Assembly: GCF_033439725.1 (NCBI RefSeq)
Contig: NW_026944384.1
Span: 6,076,001-6,140,000 of the forward strand
Length of the DNA stretch: 64,000 bases
Reading direction: 5' to 3'
DNA from: Neurospora tetraspora
Lineage: Eukaryota; Ascomycota; Sordariomycetes; Sordariales; Sordariaceae
Positions 37,267 through 49,924 of the stretch are shown in pieces. Numbering within the stretch: the first letter of the stretch is position 1; each line of letters opens with the position of its first letter. Under the pieces are notes generated by a model. That model had not been told where the DNA came from and did no database searches. It saw nothing but the letters and a program-made list of their open reading frames with translations. The position numbers were made by a program, and so were the translations under genes.

Positions 37267-40200
37267 ATGTACTTCTTTCAGTCCTTCCGCAACTCGCTTC
37301 TACCAAAGCAGTTGCTTCGCTTCGTCTTGGCACGCCTAGACCTCCTCGACTCCCAGGCACTTGACCTAGACAACCTCAACTTTGCTATTGGCCGAAATAC
37401 TGTTCTAGAGTTTCGTGATGTTGGACTGATTCTATCCGTATGTTTCGTCCCCTGTTCGCCCTTGTGTTCTCGTCATACTAACCACCTGTTATGACAGAAA
37501 CTCGAAGCACTCGCGAAACTTCCCCCAACTTTCAAGATCCAAAAAGCCAAAGTCCTCCTACTTCGCATCACAATACCGGTCGATGTCTACAACAGTCCAA
37601 TAATAGTCGAGGTTGAAGGTGTTGATGCCAGGGTACGCGTGGCGTCCAAGCAAGAGCAGGATGAACAAACACCCAAAAACGGCGAGGAAGTTGTGCCAAC
37701 TGCTGCCGACCTAGCACAGTTTTTTCTGCAGACAGCAGTTCCGACCGACGAGCAGAGGCGGCTGGAGAAGGCCCTTGCCGAGGAGGCCCAGGAGGCCTTA
37801 TCAGAGTCCATGACCGACTCCGAAACCGATGACGATGGCTCCTTTGCTACCTTTGGCACCGGTCAGGGCTTGTCGTTACCAACCTTCTTGACCAACTTTC
37901 TGCAGGGTATCCTGGACAGGGTCCAGATCCGAATTCACAAGGTCACCTTCCAACTCGACATGCAAGTACCCGTCGAGCCGGGTCTCTCGACAACAGAACT
38001 CGTTACTTTCCAGCTGGCGTTGGACCAAGTCATTGCGGAAGGAGTCACGGCGCCTGGACAACAACAACGAGATAGCTCTCCCGCGATAGTACCAAGGGAG
38101 GGCAAGCGTCATATCCTCCTGGACAATCTCCGGGCATTTCTAATCACAGAAGCGAACGTATTCTCTTCTCTGCTACCGACCCAGTCAGCACAGTCCTTGG
38201 TGAAATCGCAGGGATCAGCACCTCATGATGTACCGTCAACACTTGGTGACATGTCGGGTTCGATGCAGTCATCAGTGGGGGGACTAGATATGAGCATAAG
38301 CCCAGATCAGGTGGAAGCCTTGGATATGCTTGCACAGAGCCAGTACTCAGTACGAGATAGCGAAGATGCTCTGAATATCCCGTATGAGGACGACATTCAG
38401 CATCCAGAGGGCCAAGAGAATGTTGATGGATCTTCGCCTCTCTCAACACCGAGGGCCTCGATTTACCAAGAACATGACACGCCGATACTCCAGGACCATG
38501 CCAACTCGGCTGTCATGCAACATCAACCGGAACTTTGGTCGTCCTACGAGCGGGGGATTCGATCAGAACCTTCTCTTTGTCCTCCAACAAGTTTTCAACC
38601 TCCGAATATGCCCTCTGGTGCTGTGTCTCCGGCTTCCTCTGAGCCTCTTTCGTCTGCCAGTTCAGTACGGTCGGACGATGATCTGCCAAGCGCTGACGTA
38701 GAGGACCTCGCACAGTCACATCTCTACAGCCATGAGGAGGCTGAGAGCATGTACATGAGCGCCTTTTCCGATGCTCGTTCGACGATGATGCCAGGAGGCA
38801 ATATGCCAGGAGGTTGGGACTCTGAATCTTCAGGGGGCGACGAGTCAGCCACTGAGCGAGACTCCTCAACCACCCATCCTCCTCCGGTTGCAGGCGAACC
38901 CCAATCATCCCCCAGCGTTGACTCCGAACTGGCTGGCCTCCAACCTACACCCGAATCGACCCAAGGTGACGAGCCACATCACGAAGATGCTTCCACACCA
39001 CGCGGGATTACGAGGATGGTCAAGGAGATCGTATCATTGGACTCGATATCCGTCTACGTTCCTTCCACGAGAAAGCAGGTTCCGGTACCAGTCACCAACC
39101 TTGCCAAGTCGAATCCTAACCTTCCAGGAGCGTTTTCGGTTTACCAGTCATTTCACAGTAGTACTACGGATCAGTTAAAGCTGCTAACTCCGGAAGACCC
39201 AGAAGAAGAAGATCGCCGCGATGAGAGCATCGAAGTCGTTCTCAAGCCTCTGACATTGCGGTTCGATTCGTCAGTGGGATTCCTGCTCGCTATGGTTGTT
39301 ACACGGCTGCTGGAAGCATTTCAAGGATCTTCAGAGGAGGCTACAAAGGCAGAACCATCGAAGGATGATTCGGGTATACCTGACATCAAGGTTATTTTGG
39401 AGCAGGTTACGGTACAGTTTCTGGAGAAGCTGGCTGGTGTGGCCGATTCCGCGAAGAGGATATACGAGACACAAAAACCCGATTTCGGTTCGGATGTCCT
39501 CCTTGAGGCCAGTCTTACGAACTTCAATGCCTCTGCGCAGAAGTCCGGATCGCAAACTGAAGTAAATGTCGGCATCGAGAAGTTCACGTTCGGTTATGCC
39601 GATGAGGCCATCATCTCGTTTACTGGCGAGGCTGATCTGTTCCAGTCCACAGCAACTGTTGATATGCTATCTGCTGGGAAGGACATCGCAGTCAGGGCCA
39701 CCATTACATCCGATGTGACTCGGGTTGATGTCAAGACACTACCTCTTTACATGAAGCTCGATTTACAGAGGCTAGACGAGACTTTCAGCTGGTTTGGAGG
39801 ACTCAGCAGCTTCCTTAACATGGGATCGTCAGAGGACTCGGTAGCGAAGGCCGTACAAAAACCAGCGAAACCCCCACAAAAGACTCGCGGCGTACGATTC
39901 GAAGCCCCAATTGATCCTATGGAGAAGCGGTCAGGGAGCAAGATTGATGTGCGCATCAATGGCGTGCACGTGGACGTGATCGGCAACGACTGCAGCGCAG
40001 TCTTAAACACGAGCGCTCTCAAGCTAGTACACCGCGAAGAAGCAATCGCCGCTGTGCTCAAAACGATCAGGCTCTCCGGGCCCCACGTGAGGAATTCCCA
40101 TGCTAAGGCGCCAGTCGTACTAGAGTTGGATAGTACAAGGCTGGACTACATCGTGACGCCTCGGACCAGGGATCTCGAACGGCTTCTTGAGCTTATTACT

Positions 40201-43200
40201 CCCTCAAAGGTCAAGTTCGATGAAGACGAAGATGAGATTATGGTGGATACCCTGCTAAGGCAGAGGAGGAAGGGGGCAGTTCTTGGGTTGGATGTTAAGA
40301 ATGTTAAAGTGAGGGCGGGCAACTTGGCTCTGCTTGATTGTATCCCGAGTTTGGTGGAGGATCTTGCCAAGCTGGGGACGGTCGCAAAGTATCTGCCCGA
40401 GGATGACAGGCCTGGGCTGCTTACGCTTGGGCAAGTCACAAACGTGGATTGTGAAGTTGATGTTGGAGGCAGGTTTGGAGTTGTTAACGCGCGTTTGACA
40501 AACCTTGAGCTCGCCCAGATCACGGTACCGTCGTTGGTGGCTGTCGCAGCAGGCGGTATTACGGTCAACCGGAACGAGAAAACCCCGATCGAGGAGGAGC
40601 TGGTTAGCACGTCCACCGCCCATGCTCCGGGTACCTCGAAGGCGCCTGTCCTGATGATGCGCATGATTGACGATATCGAACCGGTGTTAAAGATCAAGCT
40701 GTTCGGGCTGAACGTGGATTACCGAGTACCGACAATCATGGATGTGCTTGGGCTTGTTCAGGAAGACACCACTCCGGAGGAATTTGAGGCCAACTTGGCT
40801 GCCTCTGTTGCGAACCTGGGAGGTCAGGCGACTGCTGCGCTGAGGAGACAGGATACGCCAGAGAGCCCTGTGGTGGAAAAGGAGTTTAAGCCCATAAAGC
40901 TTGATGTGGCCTTCCGCGACTGTGTCATTGGCCTTAATCCTCTTGGACAACCTTCGAAGCTGGCTATCGTACTCGCGGACTCGCATCTGGAAGCCATCCC
41001 GGGCAAGGACAGCACGCTTGACGCTACAGCAACCTTGAAGAAGGCGTGCATTCTCCTGGTTGACGATGTGAAAACCCTGCAAGACATCCAGATCAATGCA
41101 CGAGGACGCGCCCCCGCCATGAGCACTCCCCAGGCTCTTGAACTATGCAGCAAGGGATTCGTCAGCATCTGCGAGATATCATCCGCAAAGGCTGTCGTCA
41201 AGGTTGGCAAAGATGACGATGGTGAATCTCATGTCGAGGTGTCTGTCCGCGATGACCTGCTCGTTCTCGAGACTTGCGCGGATTCGACGCAGACGCTCAT
41301 CTCGTTGGCCAACGCGCTTACACCGCCTACTCCCCCTAGCAAGGAGATCAAGTACAGGACGTCCGTGTTGCCTGTTGAGGATCTGTTCGCGTCTATTACC
41401 CATGATGCGTTCGGCAGAGCAGAGGGCGAGTATGACTTTGACAATGACTTTGCGGGTGCTCAAGGCATTGAGTACGGGAATGAAGATGATGATGACTACT
41501 ATGGCATAGGAAGCACGGAGCATCTCGAAGTTCAGTCAGAAGGGTACGGTGTCGCAGAGGAACTATTCGATGCTACGAACAGTTCGATCCTGGGCGACAT
41601 TGAGGTGGAGAATACGAATGACGGCATGCTGGTCAGCACGGCAAACCTTGATGAGCCTCCGGCCAGCAGCCAGAGTGAGAGTGACTTGGATATTCAGGAG
41701 AATTACTTCTCTTCTGAACCAGTCAAGAACACAAGGCTCCGCTGGAACTCGAGGAAGAATTTGTACGACCAGTCGAGTGATGCCAAGGTCTCCAAGAGCC
41801 CTCTCGTCATCTGCGTTCGGGATGTTCATGTCATCTGGAATTTGTATGATGGTTACGACTGGGTTCGTACCCGAGAGATCATCACCAAGGCGGTCCAAGA
41901 CGTGGAGGCTAAGGCATACGAACGCAAGGCTCGAGCTGACCGCCACACGTATGAGGATGAAGGGGATGAAGCATCAGTCGTTGATGACTGCTTGTTCAAC
42001 TCGATATATATCGCGGTGGGACCCAACGGGGACCCAAGCAACCTCAGACGGGCTATAAACCAGGAGTTGCAGTACCAGGACACCACAACCGAAACCGAGT
42101 CCATCGCCACCACGGCATTCACCACCTCGACTGCCCGCGCTTCAGGGCACCGTCAGTCGCGGCCACGGTCAAAGACGCTGAAGCTTAGTCGCAGCAAGAA
42201 CCACAAAATCACGTTCGAGCTGAAGGGTGTCAACGTCGACGTGGTGACCTTCCCCCCCGGCAACGAGACCATCAACACCATCGATGTTCGCATCCACGAT
42301 TTGGACGTCTTCGACCACATCCGGACTTCAACATGGAAGAAGTTCGCCATGTACGACATCGACGCAGGCGAACGGGAGCTTAGTAAGCACATGGTCCATC
42401 TCGAGGTTCTCAACGTTAAGCCTGTCCCGGATTTGCCGGCTACGGAGCTCGTGGTTAAGGTTAACATCCTTCCACTGAGACTCCATGTCGACCAGGACGC
42501 TTTGGACTTTATCACGAGGTTCTTTGAGTTCAAGGATGAGACGCAGCCTATTCATCAGTCATCTAGTGATGTGCCGTTTATCCAGCGCTGCGAGGTCGGT
42601 GATGTTCCGGTGCGGTTAGATTTCAAGCCGAAGCGAGTGGATTATGCCGGGCTGAGGTCTGGTCACACGACAGAGTTTATGAACTTTGTTATCCTCGAGG
42701 ATTCCAGGCTGGTGCTGAGACATGTTATACTGTACGGCGTCTCCGGGTTCGACAAGCTGGGCAAGAAGCTCAACGACATCTGGACCGCCGACGTCAAGGC
42801 GACTCAGCTCCCTGGCGTTCTAGCCGGCGTGGCGCCCGTCCGCTCGCTCGTTAATGCCGGCTCGGGCTTCAAGGACCTCATCGAGATTCCCATCCGGGAG
42901 TACAAGAAGGACGGTCGAATCTTCCGCAGCATAGGTAAAGGAGCTACAGCGTTCGCAAAGACTACTGGCACAGAAGTCGTCAAGCTAGGCGCCAAACTCG
43001 CCATTGGCACTCAATACGCCCTTCAAGGCGCCGAAGGCATGCTAGCCAAGAGCCCACCCAACTACAACCACGCCGGGCCATCCTCGTCCTCCGCCGTCGT
43101 ACCAGCCGGAGTAGACCACGAAGTCTGGGACGAAGAGGACTTTGGAGACGACCGTCACACACCCAAGGCAATCAGTCTCTACGCCGACCAACCGTTAGGA

Positions 43201-43538
43201 ATCATGCAAGGCATGCGTGGCGCCTACGCCAGCTTGTCTCGGGATATTGCGATTGCCAGAGACGCGATAATCGCGGTGCCCACTGAAGTGATGGAGAGCT
43301 CGAGCGCCCAGGGAGCGGCAAAGGCGGTGCTAATGCAGGCGCCGACGATTTTATTTAGGCCGGCGATCGGGGTGAGCAAGGCGATTGGGCAGACGTTGTT
43401 GGGTGCGACGAATGCGTTGGATCCGAATCATCGGAGGAGGATCGAGGCTGTGAGTTTATCCTTTCTGTTGTTACCTTGTGAACTGGGGGATAAAATGCTA
43501 ACGATGATGTGTGACAACAGAAATACAAGAAGCACTAA
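37267..43538 (+). CDS. atg2: Autophagy-related protein 2 (Atg2), bridge-like lipid transfer protein
   Basis: Three exons: 37267-37437, 37498-43449 and 43521-43538, about 2046 residues. Intron 1 is GTATGT with an ACTAAC branch site; intron 2 is GTGAGT...CAG. The last exon is only 18 nt and encodes KYKKH plus stop. The N-terminal chorein-type region (MYFFQSFRNSLLPKQLL, then LEALAKLPPTFKIQKAKVLL) is the lipid-entry end of the Vps13/Atg2 fold. The C-terminal domain contains VDYAGLRSGHTTEFMNF and LPGVLAGVAPVRSLVNAGSG, the conserved Atg2 CAD region and amphipathic end. Atg2 tethers the ER to the growing phagophore with Atg9 and Atg18 and moves phospholipid into it. Between lie low-complexity Ser/Glu-rich loops (about residues 250-480). 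Reading through intron 2 would add a tail ending at 43608; this is not favoured. Confidence 0.95.
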
Positions 43539-44079
43539 GCGTAAGGAAAGGCAACGAGCCTCGCTTTCAATGTCGAAAACGATTATAGTTGATAGATATG
43601 CGGAATGAACGAAGTATGGCTGTTTTGGCTTGGTTGAGCTACACTGTCGAGCTCTGAATGAGTCTCGAGTTTGGTAGGAAACGATATTACAGTTTCCGTT
43701 TGGGCAAGACGAATTTAAGGTCCTTCCCCTCTCCTTTCTTATTATTGTCACACGAGCATGAAACGCATGGAATCAAGGGTCACTAGTGGTATGGCTTTCA
43801 TGGTTTTGTCTTTCTTCGTCCTCACCTTGGTACAATATGGGTTGGGTTGGGTTTTCTTCTGGGTTGGTTGGTTGGGTACACGGGGCAGCAGCAGCAGCAT
43901 CATCGTTTTGTCCTTATTATTAGTATCACATGGTATATCAAACAAACAGATAGATAGGAAGGCAGATGAATGCATTATTCTAATTTTCATGTACATCTTC
44001 ATGTTCTTCACTGGAGGAGGCCCATTATCCTTGTGGCCCTCATGAGTAAAGGAATGATGGTAGTCTTTCAACAGGTAAA
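43539..44079. other. 3' region of atg2 and tRNA upstream flank
   Basis: No gene. Contains GT-rich and A/T-rich sequence between the atg2 stop and the tRNA gene. Confidence 0.5.
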
Positions 44080-44151
44080 GGTCCGCTGGCTCAATGGCAG
44101 AGCGTCTGACTACGAATCAGGAGGTTCCAGGTTCGACCCCTGGGTGGATCG
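44080..44151 (+). tRNA. tRNA-Arg (anticodon ACG)
   Basis: All four arms fold without an intron. The acceptor stem pairs GGTCCGC with GTGGATC (two G-U pairs). The D arm is GCTC/GAGC. The anticodon stem TCTGA/TCAGG encloses CTACGAA, giving anticodon ACG. The T arm CCAGG/CCTGG encloses TTCGACC. The discriminator base is G at 44151. ACG is read as ICG after deamination and decodes CGU/CGC/CGA. No CCA is encoded, as expected in eukaryotes. It sits 174 bp from the left end of the Mutator-like element. Confidence 0.96.
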
Positions 44152-44184
44152 AGATTTCGAAATCTTCAGTTTCTGAAGTTTCTC

Positions 44185-44209
44185 TTTTTTTTGCACAGTT
44201 TTTTTTTTT
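44185..44209 (+). terminator. RNA polymerase III terminator of tRNA-Arg
   Basis: A run of eight T (44185-44192), followed by a second run of eleven T (44199-44209), starts 33 bases after the tRNA. T-runs of this length stop RNA polymerase III. Confidence 0.85.
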
Positions 44210-44325
44210 GGTCTTGTGAATTTTTGGTGGTGGTGGACCGTGGTGGCCGTGGTGAAGGGTGACATGGGTCATCTTGGATGGTGGAGTAGACGTGGTATCT
44301 TATCTGAATGACCGGAGCTTTGGGG

Positions 44326-44376
44326 CGGTCCTGATAAATCTACTGTGTTCTCTGGTTAAATCTACGGCCCCCACAT
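44326..44376. repeat. Left terminal inverted repeat of the MULE
   Basis: Begins CGGTCCTGATAAATCTACTG. It matches the reverse complement of 49866-49916 over 51 bp with two G/A differences. Confidence 0.93.
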
Positions 44377-46563
44377 GCTGACACATGCTCAGCCATGTCA
44401 GCCACACCAAAATTTAGCGGTCAGCGATATCGATTGATATTGTCGCTAACAATCCTCGCCGTCGTAACGTCGTATCGTATAAATCTCTGTAATTTAAGTT
44501 AGTAAATTGAAGCTATCGCCATCGCTAGTATTATTGCTATTGTAAATTATGTAGTATTAAGAGGTGGAGAGCATTAACTAGCCGTTTGTCCTATATATTG
44601 ATTCTTTATATAAATACTTAAAATTATCGATTTTATTAGCTCCCTAGAGGAGGCCCGTGCGCTTAGCTTAGCGCCTTCGATTGAGATTATTTTTGTTGTT
44701 AAATACGAAGCTCCCTTCCCCTTCCCTCTTATTATATTAAAGAAGGAGGCTGAAGATAAGGCTGTTTCCTTTAAAGGCGTAGAGTTGTTGCTTACGCTAG
44801 AGCCATATCCTTTCGATAAATTCGATGACTATATGTAGCCTACTTTTAATACCCTCCTTCTTAATGCGAAGAAGGCAGCGCGGGTAATTAGCTTTGCTTT
44901 GATAAAGAGGCAGGTATTTAATTATTATTTGAGCAAGCTATTACGGTATGATTTCGAGTGTTTAGAGGGCACGAAGTTGGGTAGCGGTAGTAAGAATTTA
45001 AATCTAATAATAAAGTTTCGTTTATTAAGTAAGATTAGTAAGAAGGATTGTAAATAGTAAATTAAGGCTACGTTGAATATTAAAACCGATCGTTGGTCTT
45101 TTATTCTTCTTTGCTTAGACTATTGCTATTTCTTTGACGTCGAGGTCACTAGCTACTTTGTTATTAACCGTCGCTTTAATTGTACGGAGGATATTACCGT
45201 TAGTATCGTTTACTTATTAAAATAATTAAAAACGTTTGCGTTAAATATTGCCTTTACCTTCCGTAATAAGTTCTTTAGTATTAAATTAGTAGGGTATAAC
45301 GTTTTTAATATATTGCGGGGAGATAAAACGAACATTGCTAGTAAATTAATATTTATTTAGTAATTTATTAACGCTTTGGTAATTAAGGAAGGGGTTATTT
45401 ACGAATTTTATTATAATAGTAGGCGCGTTCATAGTTTTATCAATTGCGTCTTTTAGATGTACAATTGGTACGTGGAGTAGTTGAGGAAGAATTTAAAGGT
45501 TTAGAGTAGAGACTATACGTATAAGGTTAATAAATTTAATATATTTTTCCTTTAAATTTGCGGGGTTATTATTATATATATTACTTTTAATATCGGTTAC
45601 TGTTTATTGAATAAGGAGAGGGAGGGTTACTTTTTGTGAATTCTTATATAATTTCAAGACCTTTTTATTACTAAAGGAATCCCCCTCCCTAACATTATTA
45701 TTACTGACTTTAATAAAGTATATAAGAAGGCTATATAATAGGTTTTTGGTAATGTTATTTAGTATTGAATTTGCTTGTGGTACGTTATGAAGAATGTAGT
45801 TTTTAATATTAAGAAGAAGTAGGTTGGTTCTTTCGAAGGTATAGCGCTTGGAGAGCGGGGTAGCGACGGTAATTATTTATACAATAAGGAAAGTTGTGAG
45901 GTCTCTTAGTAAATTGCAGTGAAGTTCCTTAATAATAGCGATTGCACTTATTATTTGGGTAATTTTGTGAGGAATTCTCAGTTTTAATTACGTAGCGGGC
46001 AAATTCTAAAGGACGATCCTATTAAGAATCTTAATAAGAGGGTGTGGTTGGATAATGTTGATGGTATTTTGGCGGCTTGGAATGTTATTATTTATTCTAA
46101 TATAAAGGAGAGGTTTTGGGAGGAGTGGAGGATTTTTAAGAGCGAGTTCTCTAATTAGAACGGTGAGTTATCTATTATTATATGAAATAATAGATAATAG
46201 GTTCGGATTAATTAATTCCCCCTCTCTTTTATAAATATTATTATATACTTTCTTAATATATATATCTTTATAAGGTACGAATTTTACTAATTCGTTATTA
46301 AAACGTATTATAATTTCAGTATTAGAATTACCTCCCGTATAGAGGGTACGTACGGCGTATTGAAAGCTTTGTTTAAGAACCATTATATATATTTTAATTA
46401 GTTGTTTAATATTATTAAGGAGACTTTTAGCCACTTGTAGGAGAAATATTGTGCGAATTATGCGATATAGATTTTTAAGAGTGTTAATTAATATTTTTAT
46501 AGTATTTTTCAATATCTATAGTATTTTATTAGTTTTGTGGGGTTCGATTTGATAAAAGGGTAG

Positions 46564-46799
46564 TGTAATGGGCTGGCGCCCGGAGGTTATACCTGGCTCC
46601 AGACATTTAGAAGCTAGGCTTCTAGACCTTGGCAGGGCCTACAAACCCGCTTACTCGCCTACCCCTTAATTGGCCAGGCTTCCAGTATATAAGTATCCTT
46701 CTAGGCCCGCTTGGGCTTTCTAAGACTTCTTCCCCTTTATTAACAATCTTAAGCTCTATTCTACCCCTACTACTATATATACCTAGTAGACCCGTAATA
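46564..46799. repeat. Left LTR
   Basis: 236 bp, starting TGTAATGGGC. It aligns without gaps to the right LTR; roughly 40 differences, all transitions by eye. Confidence 0.92.
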
Positions 46800-48540
46800 T
46801 ATTATTAACCCTCTTTTTTAATCTATTACCCTCTAAACCTTTTTACTCGTCTACCTGAAGAACTCTTCTTTCTCGACCGTTTATACAACCCTTCATTTTT
46901 CTTCGTATTTATAGAAATACTATACCGCTTCTTTTACTTCTTTACTCCTTTATAACTATAGCTTCTATCCCCTAGGCCTAAAACGCTGCTAAACGCTAAT
47001 AGTAATTCACCGTTATAATCTCCACCTCCGTTACCGAATTCGCTACCGTTAAATTTATAACCCCGAAGCCCGTTCTCCCCTATTTTAATAAATTTACGAG
47101 GACTATTAAAGAAGTCAACGCGTAGATTTATAGCGTTGAAATTAAATTATATATTAACAGCTAAATTATTAGCGATTTAAAGGCCTAGTTCTACTACCTT
47201 TTCTCTAACCTTTCGCTCTCTATTAAAATTAATTTACTTCCCTTTATAAAATAACCCTCTAACCGCTCGCCCGACCGAATTTTATAGAAAGTTCGCTTCG
47301 ATTACAATAACCCCGCTATAAACAAACGCGTAGGTTTAAAACTTATCGACTTTCTATAAGGTTCTAAGGAAACAATAACGAAATACCTCCTTTGCTACAA
47401 GAATATACTCTATAAAAGCGGCGTTACAAAGTGGCTAAACGATACTAAAATTACTATTTTCGAAAGTAATTTTAATAACGAATAGAAGGCCCGATTATAG
47501 GAAAGGATAGATATCCCTAGCCTCTTTATAGAATATTTAGAATTCTTCCAACGCTTTAATAGAAATAATTATTTGGGGAGAGGCTCTATAACTTTAATAA
47601 ATGCTAGGGATCCTATATAAATCAGTGCTATAAAAATATCGATAAGGGCTATAAAATAAAGTAATCGCTCTAGAGCCGGGCTGGGCATTGGGATTACCCT
47701 CGAATAATAATAATAATAGAAAAAGGAAAACCGCTATATTGGCTACGGATCTTCATAATACTAGGTAAGGGAATACCCCGTAAATAAGAATAAGGGTAAA
47801 GCCGCTATACAGCTATAGAATATTACCTTTAAACCGGTTAAGGATTCGGATAATAACGAAATTTATAATAACGACGATTAAATATAGAGCTAACATCTAT
47901 TTCTACAGAACCGGAAATATTAAGAATCGGCTTAGAAATACTTCGTTATTAATGGCTATTATAATACTTCTAACAATAGCCTCTATTAACATTAATATTA
48001 GAGTATAATAGGCTATAATTATATAGGCTTAACTATTGTAAAGGAAGGCTATATTATATTATTCTATAAATATAAACAGTAGAAATTATATTAAGATTAT
48101 ATTAAAGCTTCACTATCGTACCTATAAGAAGGAGGGTTATAGAAATACTTTACTTAAATAGGGGATTCCTCGTTATAATGCTTTATTATATAGATTATAA
48201 TAAAATAAATAGGGCGAGGGTTTATACGGATAAATAAGTTAGGTTATATATAGTAATTTGGGAATATACATAGAGGAGGAGTTGCTCCTTTGCTTTAGCG
48301 CCCGCGTACGCGTATAATATAAATATTGAAATTAATAGTCCTTAGGGGCTTAGTATTTATAATAGAGGCTATAAATAATATTATTTTATTTATTTATTTT
48401 CTAGTCATTTGTACGAATATTCGGTTTAGGAATATTTGGGAGCATTTCTACAGCGCAAATAGGAGGCCGCTTATTAAATTCTAGGGATTTCTTTATATAT
48501 AATAATTTTCATTTATACGTAAGGGGGAGTTGGGGGGTAA

Positions 48541-48776
48541 TATAATGGGTTAGTGCCCGGAGGTTATACCTAGCTCCAAATGTTTGGAGGCCAGGCTTCT
48601 GGACTTTGGCAAGGCCTATAAACCCGTTTACTCGCCTACCCTCTAATTAGCCAAGCTTCTAGTATATAGGTATTCTTCCAAGCCCACCCGAGCTTTCCAG
48701 GACTTCTTCCCCTTTATTAACAATCTTAAGCTCTATTCCACCCCTACTACCGTGCACACCCAGTAGACTCATAACA
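48541..48776. repeat. Right LTR
   Basis: 236 bp, ending CATAACA, next to the GGTAG target duplication. Same length as the left LTR. Confidence 0.92.
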
Positions 48777-49865
48777 GGTAGTTGGATTTGATATTGGAGG
48801 TTATTGCTAATAAGCGGCGGATTATAGAGTGTAGCGGCTGTTTTAGAGTGGAGTTTGGTTTGCTTTGTTAGTACGAGATATTAATGTTATTACGAGTCGA
48901 TAAGGCGCTTACTTTGGAAGAGTTGGATTGTTATTAGCGGTTAAAATTTAATTAAGTAAGTCTTCGAGGGTTATTTTCTACATTAATTTATGTTGTAAAT
49001 AGTTCGTATTAATTTCTATTCTTTATAGTTATTATTAGAGGCGTTCTTTTGTATACGCAGGGAATAGGATCTAAACCCTATATTTAATAAGAAGTAGTAG
49101 GATTTTTAAGTATAAGGGTAAGTGATTAATAGCGTTTAAATTGTACTTGTAGCTGCCTATTTACCCATTATTTCGTCCGCGAACGTACGCTACAATCTTT
49201 TTTACAATGAGCTTTTACAGCTATCAAAGAAGGTAAAGAGGATAATAACCACCTAAGCAGTTATTTAGATGTAGGCAGAAATATAGGGTTTTAAAGATAT
49301 AGCCCCCTCTTTATTGTAGAACTTCTAGAATTTCTTATAGTACTAGATGTAATTGGAGAGAAATTTAATAACGAGGGCGGCGTAGCCTTCGAGTATATAG
49401 TAGTTATAGAACTAGGGCAGTTGGGTGCCCCTATCGTTATAGTAGTAAGGCAGTTAGGTACTTCTTTTAATTTAATAGTAAGGCTTTAGCTTTTAGCCCC
49501 TATACTAAGTATCCATGATGCTTTTATAGAGGTAGTAGTAGTATATAGGGGCGCCTCTTGTATTAACTGTGTATTAGATAGTGTATTAGAGTCTTCTGGT
49601 ATAATTATCTGCTTAGAATTAAGTTTAGCGAAGGCACCCTTATAACCCTTATAACTAGGGTACTTAAGGGTGGCACTAGTAATAATCTAGTGATTTGATA
49701 GTACTTAGTATTTATATACGTATAATTACATTGGTTTTTATTATTTGAATACCCTTAATTTCGTTTATTTTAGTGACGATGGTACTTGTATGTCGATTTG
49801 CAGTAGATTTGTATGGGACTGACATCTTAGAACATGGAGATATGGGCACGTGATGGGGCTGGTGT

Positions 49866-49916
49866 ATGTGGGGGCCGTAGATTTAACTAGAGAATACAGT
49901 AGATTTATCAGGACCG
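49866..49916. repeat. Right terminal inverted repeat of the MULE
   Basis: Inverted copy of the left end; both differences are in the G-to-A/C-to-T sense expected from RIP. The target duplication CTTTGGGG follows immediately. Confidence 0.93.
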
Positions 49917-49924
49917 CTTTGGGG

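Larger units (their letters stand above)
46564..48776 (+). mobile_element. Short LTR retroelement nested in the MULE (broken)
   Basis: Two 236-bp long terminal repeats (46564-46799 and 48541-48776) enclose a 1741-bp internal region. The insertion is flanked by the 5-bp duplication GGTAG (46559-46563 and 48777-48781), so both ends are intact. A G-rich purine tract just before the right repeat fits a polypurine tract. The internal region is too short for a full gag-pol and I recognise no polymerase or integrase, so it is either non-autonomous or a deletion derivative; a gag-like origin is possible. It is heavily decayed by RIP. It is younger than the MULE insertion it sits in. Superfamily unresolved. 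Confidence 0.85.
44326..49916 (+). mobile_element. RIP-mutated Mutator-like (MULE) DNA transposon, with nested LTR element
   Basis: The 5.6-kb element is bounded by 51-bp terminal inverted repeats that differ only at two transitions. It is flanked by an identical CTTTGGGG on each side (44318-44325 and 49917-49924; GCTTTGGGG if a 9-bp duplication is counted). The plus-strand remains carry Mutator transposase character. About 45560-45800 reads TDFNKVYKKAI and, further on, CLWYVMKNV, matching the TD..xAxxxAI and CxWHxxKNV blocks of the MULE catalytic core. About 48830-48890, beyond the nested insertion, keeps a CSGC..FGLLC-type SWIM zinc finger remnant. Composition is strongly AT-rich with many in-frame stops, as RIP produces, so the copy cannot encode transposase. 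Removing the nested 2.2 kb leaves about 3.4 kb, a normal MULE size. Confidence 0.85.

Noticed and set aside
37639-43608. atg2 read as one uninterrupted 1989-residue frame
   Set aside because: It begins at a GTG within the gene and reads through the last intron; the spliced model restores the chorein N-terminus and a short conserved-style end.
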